A DNA stretch of 41,564 nt, from contig JANLRD010000160.1 in NCBI GenBank assembly GCA_031368215.1, positions 1 to 41,564 on the forward strand, given 5' to 3'. A program made the translations under genes and the position numbers. This DNA comes from JANLQX01 sp031368215 (GTDB lineage Bacteria > Actinomycetota > Acidimicrobiia > Acidimicrobiales > JANYDT01). Under the pieces are notes generated by a model. The model was not told where the DNA came from. It made no database searches and saw only the letters and a list, made by a program, of their open reading frames with translations. Shown here one piece after another: positions 32,948 to 40,626 of the stretch. Each line of letters begins with the position of its first letter. Position 1 is the first letter of the stretch.

Positions 32948-32953
32948 TAGGAT
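32948..32953 (+). promoter_or_regulatory. -10 box of the mutase subunit gene (leaderless)
   Basis: TAGGAT, 8 nt before ATG 32962. It supports 32962 over an upstream in-frame start at 32932. Confidence 0.6.
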
Positions 32954-32961
32954 CATCGCCG

Positions 32962-33375
32962 ATGTTGCGCCGCTACCGAGTCGTTGTCGCCAAGCCCGGA
33001 CTCGACGGCCACGACCGTGGAGCGAAGATTATCGCCCGGGCACTTCGTGACGCCGGTTTCGAAGTGATCTACACCGGCCTGTTCCAGTCGGCGGAGATGA
33101 TCGTCGAGACGGTCATCCAGGAAGATGCCGACGCCGTCGGCCTTTCCGTGCTCTCCGGCGCCCACCGCACCCTGTTCCCGTTGTTGATCGACAAGTTGAA
33201 AGATCGCGGCGTCGACGATGTCGTTGTCTTCGGCGGCGGGATCATCCCGGAGGCCGATATCGAGATGCTGAAGGGGATCGGCGTGGCCGAGCTCTTCACC
33301 CCGGGCGCGCCGCTCGACACCATCACCAACTGGCTCGAATCCACGCTCGATGAGCGTGAGCGCCAGTCCGCGTAA
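32962..33375 (+). CDS. Cobalamin-binding subunit of a methylmalonyl-CoA-type mutase
   Basis: Stand-alone B12-binding domain of 137 aa that carries adenosylcobalamin for an acyl-CoA mutase whose large catalytic subunit must be encoded elsewhere. The DxHxxG motif is LDGHDRGAKI, with the histidine that replaces dimethylbenzimidazole. SVLSGAHRTL and VFGGGIIPEAD are the second and third cobalamin-tail motifs. The C-terminal FTPGAPLDTITNWL is typical. Only 29 bp separate it from sucC, which fits a methylmalonyl-CoA to succinyl-CoA to succinate route. Confidence 0.92.
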   Translation: MLRRYRVVVAKPGLDGHDRGAKIIARALRDAGFEVIYTGLFQSAEMIVETVIQEDADAVGLSVLSGAHRTLFPLLIDKLKDRGVDDVVVFGGGIIPEADIEMLKGIGVAELFTPGAPLDTITNWLESTLDERERQSA

Positions 33376-33404
33376 CCCAATCCGCTTCACCGAGGAGTCT
33401 TCCG

Positions 33405-34547
33405 TTGGACCTGTTCGAGTATCAAGGCCGCGCCGAGTTCGCCCGCTTCGGGCTTCCCGTTCCTCCGGGGGGCATCGCTGACGACGTCGAGACGGCCGTC
33501 GCGGTGGCCGAGACGGCCGGCTACCCGGTCGTCATCAAGGCGCAGGTGCAGGTCGGCGGCCGCGGCAAGGCCGGCGGTGTGAAGCTGGCCGAGAATGCCG
33601 ACGAGGTTCGCTTCCATGCGGGGAACATCCTCCACATGGACATCAAGGGACACATCGTGCACCGCCTGTTCGTGGCCAACGCCGCGGACATCGCCGAGGA
33701 GTACTACGCGTCCTACACGCTCGACCGCAGCGCGAAGAAGCACCTCCTGATGCTGTCGGCCGAGGGTGGCGTCGAGATCGAAGTCGTCGCCGTCGAGAAC
33801 CCCGACGCGCTCATCAAGCGCCACATCGACCCGGTCGACGGGATCTCACTGGCCGAAGCTCGCCAGGCCTGCGTCGACGCCAAGCTCAACCCGTTGGCCA
33901 TCGACCAGGCGGCCGAGATCCTCCTGAAGCTCTACACGTGCTTCACCGAGGGCGACTGCGACCTCGCCGAGATCAACCCGCTCGTGCTCACTCCGGACGG
34001 CCGGGTGCTCTGCCTCGACGCCAAGGTCTCACTCGACGAGAACGCCATGTACCGCCACGACTGGGCCGAGTACGAGTCGACGGTTCTGCGTGACTCCCGC
34101 GAGACGCTCGCCCACGAGAAGGGCCTCCAGTACATCGGCCTCGAGGGATCGGTCGGCATCATCGCCAACGGCGCCGGACTGGCGATGAGCACCCTCGATG
34201 TGGTGAATCAGGTCGGCGGCGCAGCTGCGAACTTCCTCGACATCGGTGGAGGAGCGAACGCCGATGTCATGGCGGGCGCCCTCGAGGTGATCAACACCGA
34301 TCCCGCGGTGAAGAGCATCCTGATCAACATCTTCGGCGGGATTACGCGAGGCGAGGAAGTGGCGAAGGGCATCGTCGAAGCCATGGGTCGGGTCAAGCTC
34401 AATGCTCCGATCGTGATCCGTCTCGACGGCACCAACGCGGAAGAGGGCCGGGCGATCATCGCAAACGCCGGCATCGCCGCCGACCGGCTGATCTCCAAGG
34501 CAACCATGCTCGAAGCGGCCCGTGCCGCCGTCGAGCTCGCAAAGTAA
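33405..34547 (+). CDS. sucC: Succinyl-CoA synthetase beta subunit (ADP-forming)
   Basis: The beta subunit carries the ATP-grasp and CoA-ligase halves of succinyl-CoA synthetase, a TCA-cycle enzyme. Motifs are DLFEYQGRAEFARFGLPVP, KAQVQVGGRGKAGGVKLA, LAEINPLVLTPDGRV, ANGAGLAMSTLDVV and NIFGGITRGEEVAKGIVEA. The TTG start at 33405 has a GAGGAG Shine-Dalgarno. 380 aa. It is followed by sucD after a 42-bp AT-rich spacer. Confidence 0.96.
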   Translation: MDLFEYQGRAEFARFGLPVPPGGIADDVETAVAVAETAGYPVVIKAQVQVGGRGKAGGVKLAENADEVRFHAGNILHMDIKGHIVHRLFVANAADIAEEYYASYTLDRSAKKHLLMLSAEGGVEIEVVAVENPDALIKRHIDPVDGISLAEARQACVDAKLNPLAIDQAAEILLKLYTCFTEGDCDLAEINPLVLTPDGRVLCLDAKVSLDENAMYRHDWAEYESTVLRDSRETLAHEKGLQYIGLEGSVGIIANGAGLAMSTLDVVNQVGGAAANFLDIGGGANADVMAGALEVINTDPAVKSILINIFGGITRGEEVAKGIVEAMGRVKLNAPIVIRLDGTNAEEGRAIIANAGIAADRLISKATMLEAARAAVELAK

Positions 34548-34589
34548 GTCAACGTAGTAATCTCAGAAATAGAAAGCACACATATAAAG
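34548..34589. other. AT-rich spacer between sucC and sucD
   Basis: This 42-base gap is strikingly AT-rich (TAATCTCAGAAATAG, ACATATAAAG) in an otherwise high-GC window. It has no strong Shine-Dalgarno for sucD. It might help translation initiation or hold a promoter; it was not assigned further. Confidence 0.6.
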
Positions 34590-35486
34590 ATGAGCATCTT
34601 CGTTGACGAGAACACCAAGGTCATCGTGCAGGGCCTCACGGGTGGTCAGGGCAAGTACCACGGGCTGAGGAACAAGGCCTACGGGACTCTGGTCGTCGGA
34701 GGCGTCACGCCGGGCAAGGGCGGTACTGATGTCGAAGGCATTCCCGTGTTCAATACGGTGGCGGAGGCCGTCGCCGCCACGGGCGCCACAGCGTCATTCA
34801 TCGCCGTACCTCCCAAGGCGGCCTCGGCCGCAATCGTCGAAGCCGCTGCTGCGGGTATCGCGTTCATCGTGTGCATCACCGAAGGCATCCCCGCCCAGGA
34901 CGAGGCCAAGACCTTCAACCTGCTCAAGCGGGACTACCCGAACACCAGGTTGCTCGGGCCGAACTGTCCGGGGATCATCAGCCCTGGTCGTTGCAACATC
35001 GGGATCACCTCGGGCGACATTGCGCTCCCTCCCCAGCCCGGCAAGCCGGCCGTCGGTATCGTGAGCCGCTCGGGCACGCTCACCTATCAGGCGCTCTACG
35101 AGCTCAAGCAGCAGGGCATCGGCGTGTCCACCTGCGTCGGCATCGGCGGCGACCCCGTTCCGGGAACGTCGTTCGTCGATGTGCTGGCCGAGTTCGAGGC
35201 GGACCCCGAGACCAAGGCGATCATCATGATCGGCGAGATCGGCGGCAGCGCCGAGGAAGAAGCGGCTGAGTTCATCAAGGCGAACGTCACCAAGCCGATG
35301 AGCGCCTACATCGCCGGTGTCACCGCGCCCGCGGGCAAGAAGATGGGTCACGCCGGGGCGATCGTGTCCGGAGGTAAGGGCACCGCCCAGGGCAAGATGG
35401 ACGCGCTCGCCGCTGCTGGCGTTCGCGTGGGTCTCAACCCGACAGAGGCCGGAGAACTCATGGCCGAGATCGTCAAGGGTCTGTAG
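34590..35486 (+). CDS. sucD: Succinyl-CoA synthetase alpha subunit
   Basis: The alpha subunit binds CoA and carries the phosphohistidine intermediate. Motifs are KVIVQGLTGGQGKYHGLRN, LGPNCPGIISPGRCNIG, SRSGTLTYQALYEL, GIGGDPVPGTSFVDVL and the active-site histidine in KKMGHAGAIVSGGKGTA. 298 aa, canonical length. ATG 34590. Upstream is the AT-rich 42-bp spacer; a tRNA-Ser gene follows. Confidence 0.97.
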   Translation: MSIFVDENTKVIVQGLTGGQGKYHGLRNKAYGTLVVGGVTPGKGGTDVEGIPVFNTVAEAVAATGATASFIAVPPKAASAAIVEAAAAGIAFIVCITEGIPAQDEAKTFNLLKRDYPNTRLLGPNCPGIISPGRCNIGITSGDIALPPQPGKPAVGIVSRSGTLTYQALYELKQQGIGVSTCVGIGGDPVPGTSFVDVLAEFEADPETKAIIMIGEIGGSAEEEAAEFIKANVTKPMSAYIAGVTAPAGKKMGHAGAIVSGGKGTAQGKMDALAAAGVRVGLNPTEAGELMAEIVKGL

Positions 35487-35594
35487 GCGAGGTTGACCGT
35501 TGGTCGCCACTGGCGATCGGGATCTTCATCGAGGTCTTCATCGAGACCTTCGGTCGAAATCTGACGCCGAGCCGGGCACCATCCCCGGAGGTCC

Positions 35595-35600
35595 TAGACT
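35595..35600 (+). promoter_or_regulatory. -10 box of tRNA-Ser
   Basis: TAGACT, 11 nt before the tRNA 5' end. Confidence 0.5.
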
Positions 35601-35611
35601 TGGCTCCTCTT

Positions 35612-35698
35612 GGAAGGGTGACAGAGCGGCCGAATGTAGCAGTCTTGAAAACTGCCGGGTGATGAGCCCCGTGGGTTCAAATCCCACCCCTTCCGCCA
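35612..35698 (+). tRNA. tRNA-Ser (UGA anticodon)
   Basis: 87 nt including encoded CCA. The acceptor arm GGAAGGG pairs with CCCTTCC followed by G and CCA. The anticodon loop is CTTGAAA (35644-35650) with anticodon TGA at 35646-35648, which reads UCN serine codons. The T-arm is GTGGG-TTCAAAT-CCCAC, and a long variable arm marks the class II serine type. Confidence 0.97.
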
Positions 35699-35731
35699 GA
35701 TCCCGGAGCGCTCGCGTACCCGGGAGACGAG

Positions 35732-36727
35732 TCAGCTCGCCCGCTTCGATCGGGCGTGGGTGCGTTGCGGTGGGGAAGCTTTCGACCGGCTTGACGAGGG
35801 CTCAGCGGCGATTCGCGGCACCACCTTTCGGGCGGTCTCGATGAACCGCTCGAGCGCGAACGAACGGGTTCGCTCGGCGGACCAGGCGAGGTTGATCACT
35901 CGGGCGAGGTCCTCGACGATCGGAATCATCACTGCGCCGTTGGGCAATCCGGGTTCCACCGTGAGCCCGGGCAGCACCGCACAGCCGAGCCCGGCGTCGA
36001 CGAGTCGTTGACGCGTCGGGTTGTCCTCGGTCCGGAAGACCACGTTGGTCTCGATGCCCGCCGTGCGGAGAGCTTGCGCTCCTTTCGCCGTGCACGTGTC
36101 CCCCAGGGAGCCGTCGACCATGTCCTCGCCGGCGAAGTCCGACAACGACACCGTCGCCCGCCCGGCGAGGCGGTGCCCCGGGGGCACCAGTGCGACGTAG
36201 CGATCGGTCATCAGCTCCAACTGCTCGAAGTCGTTCCCGAGGGAACCCTCGGCGATGAAGGCCGCGTCGATGGCCCCTGAGCGAATCAGATCAGGAAGCT
36301 CGCCGTCTGTCATCTCGGTGTGGATCGAAACACGGAGCTCGGGCCACTGTGCTCGGAACGCCGCGAGGACCTGGGGCAGAAGTCGAGCGCCCGCGGATTG
36401 GAAGGTACCGATGGCGATGCTGCCGACCTGGCCGGCGGAGAGCCGTTCGAGATCTCGCCTGGCCACTTCGAGGCGATCGAGCACCCAGTTCGTATGCCCG
36501 AGAAGCGTTTCGCCGGCGGCAGTGAGCGTCACCGGGCGAGGACCCGTTCCCCGGTCGACGAGGCGGTGCCCGACGACGCGCTCCAGGGCCGCAAGCTGTT
36601 GGGACACGGCGCTCTGTCCGTAGCCGAGTTCGTCGGCGGCTCGACTGACGGATCGCGTTCGGGCGATCGCCGCCAGGGCCTCCATGTGGCGGGTGTCGAG
36701 GCTCCACGGTTTAGTCGATTCCTGCAT
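35732..36727 (-). CDS. LysR-family transcriptional regulator
   Basis: A 331-aa LysR regulator. The N-terminal winged helix contains TRSVSRAADELGYGQSAVSQ then LAALERVVGHRLVDR. The effector-binding domain includes SIAIGTFQSAGARLLPQVL and AALVPPGHRLAG-like features, with DAGLGCAVLPGL near the end. The basic C-terminal tail (SKASPPQRTHARSKRAS) is lineage-specific. It is divergent from two small genes, a typical LysR arrangement; the target is unknown. ATG 36727. Confidence 0.92.
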   Translation of the reverse strand: MQESTKPWSLDTRHMEALAAIARTRSVSRAADELGYGQSAVSQQLAALERVVGHRLVDRGTGPRPVTLTAAGETLLGHTNWVLDRLEVARRDLERLSAGQVGSIAIGTFQSAGARLLPQVLAAFRAQWPELRVSIHTEMTDGELPDLIRSGAIDAAFIAEGSLGNDFEQLELMTDRYVALVPPGHRLAGRATVSLSDFAGEDMVDGSLGDTCTAKGAQALRTAGIETNVVFRTEDNPTRQRLVDAGLGCAVLPGLTVEPGLPNGAVMIPIVEDLARVINLAWSAERTRSFALERFIETARKVVPRIAAEPSSSRSKASPPQRTHARSKRAS

Positions 36728-36728
36728 G

Positions 36729-36745
36729 ATAATCAGCGTTCTTAT
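36729..36745. promoter_or_regulatory. Candidate LysR box
   Basis: ATAA-N9-TTAT inverted repeat, which includes a T-N11-A core, in the AT-rich divergent gap immediately upstream of the LysR start. Confidence 0.45.
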
Positions 36746-36810
36746 TCGTTGGACAGATCAATGGGCAACCGCGATGATAGATGCACAGTTCATCACGAAA
36801 CGAGATCATC

Positions 36811-36918
36811 ATGGGAATCGCACTCGCCACGCTCGTCGTCGTGGCCTTCGAAATCGCTTCGCTCCGCTTCGGAGTCGACACACGCGAGCCGGGCGACTGG
36901 CATCGCATCGAGCACTAA
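36811..36918 (+). CDS. Small membrane peptide (35 aa)
   Basis: 35-residue product MGIALATLVVVAFEIASLRF then GVDTREPGDWHRIEH: one hydrophobic helix and a short polar tail. Similar short genes with a GVDTR-like tail sit beside LysR regulators in other actinobacteria (recollection, not searched). It is followed after 11 bp by a second small gene with an AAGGAA Shine-Dalgarno. Function unknown. Confidence 0.5.
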   Translation: MGIALATLVVVAFEIASLRFGVDTREPGDWHRIEH

Positions 36919-36929
36919 GGAACACGATC

Positions 36930-37169
36930 ATGAACACCCTCCATCCAGTAGACGCCCTCTTCCTCGCAAACGCTCACCTCGACGCCATTCGCGCCGCAGC
37001 CCGAGCACGAGAGGTGGCGACAGCAGCTGAAACCGCAGCCGCTCGCGACCTTTCCGGCGGCGGTCGCCGTTCGGTGACCCGGGGTGCGCGGCGCACGATG
37101 CGCGCAACACGCAACGTGCGGCAGAACACCTCCGAACGGCCTTCGGAGGTGTTCTGCCCCAGTATCTAG
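36930..37169 (+). CDS. Small protein (79 aa) whose 3' end runs into a repeat
   Basis: The product starts MNTLHPVDALFLANAHLDAI and continues with an Ala/Arg-rich segment. Its last 17 codons (from about RQNTSERPSEV to the stop at 37167-37169) lie within the hairpin repeat at 37120-37185, so the original C-terminus may have been replaced by repeat sequence. The Shine-Dalgarno is AAGGAA. Probably co-transcribed with the 35-aa gene. No family recognised. Confidence 0.5.
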   Translation: MNTLHPVDALFLANAHLDAIRAAARAREVATAAETAAARDLSGGGRRSVTRGARRTMRATRNVRQNTSERPSEVFCPSI

Positions 37170-37185
37170 GGGCAACCTCTCTCCC
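37120..37185 (-). repeat. Hairpin repeat element, copy 2 (inverted)
   Basis: 17-bp arms GGCAGAACACCTCCGAA (37120-37136) and TTCGGAGGTGTTCTGCC (37142-37158) around CGGCC. The flank CCAGTATCTAGGGGCAACC to 37185 is the reverse complement of 127-155 with a few changes in the CCCC/GGGG loop. Copy 1 is at 127-192 in the opposite orientation. Confidence 0.8.
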
Positions 37186-37229
37186 TGCGATCCAGCGGTT
37201 TCAGCACGGGGGCGGTTGTTGTCGGCGAG

Positions 37230-37235
37230 TAGGTT
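37230..37235 (+). promoter_or_regulatory. -10 box of the MgtE-N/CBS gene (leaderless)
   Basis: TAGGTT, 6 nt before GTG 37242. Confidence 0.65.
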
Positions 37236-37241
37236 CGGTGC

Positions 37242-38447
37242 GTGAGCGGAGCACCGGTCTTTGTTTCCCGTCTAATCGGGCTGGAGATACTGACGAGTGA
37301 CGGCGCGCCCGTCGGCCGGCTCGTCGACGTCGTGCTCGGCTATCCCGCCTCCGACACCCCCCCACCGGTGCTCGGCCTCGTGGCCGTCGTCCAGCGACGT
37401 CAGATCTTCGTCAACGCCAACCGGATCGCGGAGATCGACTCGGGCGGTGTCCGGCTGCACTCCGGCACGGTCGATCTCCGCCGGTTCAACCTCCGCGACG
37501 GCGAGAAACTCGTCGTCGCCGAGATTCTCGATCGCCGAGTGGGCGGGGAAATCGTCAACGACCTGGCGCTGAGTCCGTCACCGAACGGTACGCGCGCATG
37601 GGATGTGTCCGGCGTATCGCTTTCGGCAACGGGCATGCTTCGGCGGCGTCGCACCGGTCGGCTCGTCGGTTGGGAGATGCTGGGCGAGTTCTTCGGTGGG
37701 GCGAACCTGGTGACCCAACAGGTGTCCGAACTGCGCGAGATGCACCCGGCCGACGCCGCTACACAGATCGCCGCGCTCGAGGAGAGCGAGCGTCACGCCG
37801 TCGTCGACGCGATGAACGACGAAGATCTCGCCGACCTCCTCGTCGAGCTCCCCGAGGACGAGGCGGCGGCGATGATCGAGCACCTCGACGTCGAACGCGC
37901 CGCCGACGTGCTCGAAGAGATGGACATCGACGATGCGGTCGACGTGCTCGCCGAGCTCGAACCGGCCAAGCGCGAGGAAGTCCTGGCCGACATGGATCCC
38001 GAGGAGTCCGAGGAGATGCGACGGCTGCTCGCCTATCTTCCTGACACCGCAGGTGGTCTGATGAACCCCGACCCGCTCGTCTTCGGGGCCGGGGCCACGG
38101 TGGCCGAGGCCCTAGCCCGGATCCGCAACCCCGACCTACCGGCTGCGGAGGCCGCTCATGTCTTCGTCTGCGAAGCGCCCTACGAGACCCCCACGGGGAG
38201 GTACCTGGGTCCGGTCGGTTTCCAGCGATTGTTGCGCGAACCGCCTTCGACGGCGCTGGGCCGCTGCCTCGATGCCCAACCCGAATTCGTCGCACCCGAC
38301 CTCGCGACCGCGCAGATCGCCCGCCGTCTCGCGTCCTACGACGTCGTCGCTGTGCCGGTGTGCGATGCACAGGGCCGACTCCTCGGTACCGTTTCCGTCG
38401 ATGATGTGCTCGACCATCTCCTGCCCGATGGCTGGAGGCGCCGGTGA
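37242..38447 (+). CDS. PRC-barrel / MgtE N-domain / CBS-domain protein without membrane part
   Basis: A 401-aa soluble protein. A PRC-barrel-like N-terminus (LIGLEILTSDGAPVGRLVDV) is followed by the MgtE intracellular N domain (residues about 160-265), built of helical repeats such as LREMHPADAATQIAALEE and VLAELEPAKREEVLADMDPE. A CBS-like region starts at the GGLMNPDPLVFG signature and ends VSVDDVLDHLLPDGWRR. The five-helix MgtE channel is absent, so it probably acts as a Mg(2+)-sensing or regulatory protein; that role is inference. GTG 37242. The TGA overlaps the next start. Confidence 0.88.
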   Translation: MSGAPVFVSRLIGLEILTSDGAPVGRLVDVVLGYPASDTPPPVLGLVAVVQRRQIFVNANRIAEIDSGGVRLHSGTVDLRRFNLRDGEKLVVAEILDRRVGGEIVNDLALSPSPNGTRAWDVSGVSLSATGMLRRRRTGRLVGWEMLGEFFGGANLVTQQVSELREMHPADAATQIAALEESERHAVVDAMNDEDLADLLVELPEDEAAAMIEHLDVERAADVLEEMDIDDAVDVLAELEPAKREEVLADMDPEESEEMRRLLAYLPDTAGGLMNPDPLVFGAGATVAEALARIRNPDLPAAEAAHVFVCEAPYETPTGRYLGPVGFQRLLREPPSTALGRCLDAQPEFVAPDLATAQIARRLASYDVVAVPVCDAQGRLLGTVSVDDVLDHLLPDGWRRR

Positions 38448-39004
38448 CCCGCGGTCGCCAGGGACGCGTCCCGCGCAATGAAGGGCCCGGGTTCTTCGGT
38501 CGGAGAACGCCCCTCGATCTGTCTCAGCCGCGCCGCCGCGGACTGCGCCTCGGTGTGCATTACGACCCCGAGGCATTCGGCAACTTCTCCGAGGGCATCG
38601 CCCGCTTCATCGGCACGGCTCGGTTCCTCGTGTACCAGTCGGCCTTCATCGCCCTCTGGGTGATCTTCAACACTGTGGTCCCCGCCGCGAACCGATTCGA
38701 CAAGTACCCGTTCCAGTTCCTCACCCTCATCCTGTCGTTGCAGGCGGCGTACGCCGCGCCCCTGATCCTTCTTGCCCAGAACCGACAGGCCGATCGCGAT
38801 CGCGTGAGTACAGAACGAGATCGCGACACCGCGTCCCGCACCCAGGCCGATACCGAGTTCCTGGCGCGCGAACTCGTGTCGATCCGCCTCTCGCTTTCCG
38901 ACGTCGTCACCACCGACGAACTGGAGAAGGCCATCGACAAAGCCGTCGACCGCGCTGTTCTCCGTTACGCCGAGCTCCGCCGCGCCCAGGGCGAACCCTC
39001 CTAG
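38444..39004 (+). CDS. DUF1003 membrane protein
   Basis: A 186-aa protein with the DUF1003 core. GLRLGVHYDPEAFGNFSEG leads into the two-helix membrane hairpin: YQSAFIALWVIFNTVV, then NRFDKYPFQFLTLILSLQA. The signature APLILLAQNRQADRDR follows. The charged coiled C-terminal region is about 70 residues. It is translationally coupled to the MgtE-N/CBS gene (GTG 38444 overlaps TGA), and the pair recurs in actinobacteria, suggesting one complex. Function unknown. Confidence 0.88.
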   Translation: MTRGRQGRVPRNEGPGFFGRRTPLDLSQPRRRGLRLGVHYDPEAFGNFSEGIARFIGTARFLVYQSAFIALWVIFNTVVPAANRFDKYPFQFLTLILSLQAAYAAPLILLAQNRQADRDRVSTERDRDTASRTQADTEFLARELVSIRLSLSDVVTTDELEKAIDKAVDRAVLRYAELRRAQGEPS

Positions 39005-39044
39005 ACCCGGCCGAGTTCGTTTGCTTCGGTGAACGGAACGGCCC

Positions 39045-39050
39045 TACGTT
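39045..39050 (+). promoter_or_regulatory. -10 box of the acyl-CoA carboxylase operon (leaderless)
   Basis: TACGTT, 8 nt before ATG 39059. Confidence 0.6.
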
Positions 39051-39058
39051 CGGGGGCG

Positions 39059-40618
39059 ATGGCAGTGCTCCCCACCCGACTCGATCCGCGGTCGTCGGAG
39101 TTCCGGGCCAACGCCGACGCGATGCAGCCTCTGCTCGACGAGGTGCTGGCCCAGCAGCGTGAGGCGCTCATCGCCGGCGGGGAGCGCTACATCGAGCGAC
39201 ACCGGAGCCGGGGAAAGATGCTCGTGCGCGAGCGGATCGAGCTGCTCATCGATCGGGACTCGCCGCTGCTGGAACTGCACGCACTGGCCGCCTGGGGTAC
39301 CGGCGATCCGGTCGGTGCCGGAGGTGTTCACGCGATCGGTCTGATCAACGGGGTGGAGTGCTTCATCAGCGGCACCGACATGACGGTGAAGGGCGGTGCA
39401 ATGAATCCGTCGTCGGTCACGAAGAGCCTGCGGGGCATGGAGATCGCGCTGAAGAATCGGCTGCCCTACATCACGTTGACGGAGTCGGCGGGCGCCGATC
39501 TTCCCCGTCAGGCCGACATCTTCGTGCCCGGCGGTGCGTCGTTCAAGAATCTCACCAGGATGAGCGCAGCTGGTATCCCCACCATCTCGCTCGTGTTCGG
39601 TCCTTCGACAGCTGGCGGCGCCTATACGCCGGGCATGAGCGACTATGTGGTGATGGTGAAGGACCGCGCCCAGGTGTTCCTCGGCGGTCCGCCCCTGGTG
39701 AAGATGGCGATTGACGAGGACGCCAACGAAGAAGATCTCGGTGGCGCCGACATGCACGCTCGCGTCAGCGGGCTCGCCGACTACCTTGCCGTCGACGAAT
39801 GTGACGCGCTGCGGATCGGCCGCGACATCGTCGCCCACCTGAACTGGCGCAAGCACGGTCCCGGCCCCACCATGGCGGCCGATGCTCCCGTCCACGATCC
39901 AGCCGAACTGCTCGGCGCGGCCCCGGCCGACGTGCGCAAGCCGATCGATGTCCGCGAGATCATCGCTCGAGTGGTCGACGGCTCTCGCTTTGAGGAGTTC
40001 AAGCCGCTCTACGGGACGCAGCTCGTCACCGGTTGGGCGTCGCTGTGCGGATTCCCCATCGGGATCCTGGCCAACAACGGCATCTTGTTCTCCGAGGAGT
40101 CGCAGAAGGGTTCGCAGTACATCCAGCTTTGCAATCGCACCGACACACCGATCCTGTTCATCCAGAACATCACCGGCTTCATGGTGGGCACCCGGTACGA
40201 ACAGGGCGGCATCATCAAGGACGGGGCCAAGCTCATCAACGCGGTCTCGAACTCCACCGTGCCGCATCTCACGTTGATGGTCGGGGCGTCCTACGGCGCG
40301 GGCAACTATGGCATGAGCGGTAAGGCGTATGACCCGCGATTCATCTTCACCTGGCCGAACCACCGCATCGCCGTCATGGGTCCGAAGCAGTTGGCCGGCG
40401 TGATGAACATCATCACCAAGGGACGCGATCCTGAAGGTGTCATTGCGTTGGAGAAGCAGGTCGAGGCCGAGTCCACCGCTCTCTACGCCACCGGTCGGGT
40501 GTGGGACGACGGGATCATCGATCCTCGCGACACGCGTACGGTGCTCGGGATTGCGCTTTCGGTCGTGCACAACGCAGAAGTGAAGGGGACGTCGTCCTTC
40601 GGCGTCTTCAGGATGTAG
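39059..40618 (+). CDS. Acyl-CoA carboxylase carboxyltransferase beta subunit (methylcrotonyl/geranyl-CoA type)
   Basis: A 519-aa carboxyltransferase that transfers CO2 from carboxybiotin to an acyl-CoA. The acyl-CoA site region includes VFLGGPPLVKMAIDED and GGADMHARVSGLADYLA. The second half has GILANNGILFSEESQKG, NITGFMVGTRYEQGGIIKDG, GASYGAGNYGMSGKAYDPRF and WPNHRIAVMGPKQLAGVM. These residues fit methylcrotonyl- or geranyl-CoA carboxylase better than propionyl-CoA carboxylase. ATG 39059 is placed by a TACGTT box 8 nt upstream; a GTG at 39029 is a weaker alternative. The biotin carboxylase subunit follows 8 bp downstream. Confidence 0.93.
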   Translation: MAVLPTRLDPRSSEFRANADAMQPLLDEVLAQQREALIAGGERYIERHRSRGKMLVRERIELLIDRDSPLLELHALAAWGTGDPVGAGGVHAIGLINGVECFISGTDMTVKGGAMNPSSVTKSLRGMEIALKNRLPYITLTESAGADLPRQADIFVPGGASFKNLTRMSAAGIPTISLVFGPSTAGGAYTPGMSDYVVMVKDRAQVFLGGPPLVKMAIDEDANEEDLGGADMHARVSGLADYLAVDECDALRIGRDIVAHLNWRKHGPGPTMAADAPVHDPAELLGAAPADVRKPIDVREIIARVVDGSRFEEFKPLYGTQLVTGWASLCGFPIGILANNGILFSEESQKGSQYIQLCNRTDTPILFIQNITGFMVGTRYEQGGIIKDGAKLINAVSNSTVPHLTLMVGASYGAGNYGMSGKAYDPRFIFTWPNHRIAVMGPKQLAGVMNIITKGRDPEGVIALEKQVEAESTALYATGRVWDDGIIDPRDTRTVLGIALSVVHNAEVKGTSSFGVFRM

Positions 40619-40626
40619 GTGCACTT

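Noticed and set aside
39044..40624. Minus-strand open frame of 526 codons opposite the carboxyltransferase gene
   Set aside because: Antisense shadow of a canonical enzyme gene with no motifs of its own.
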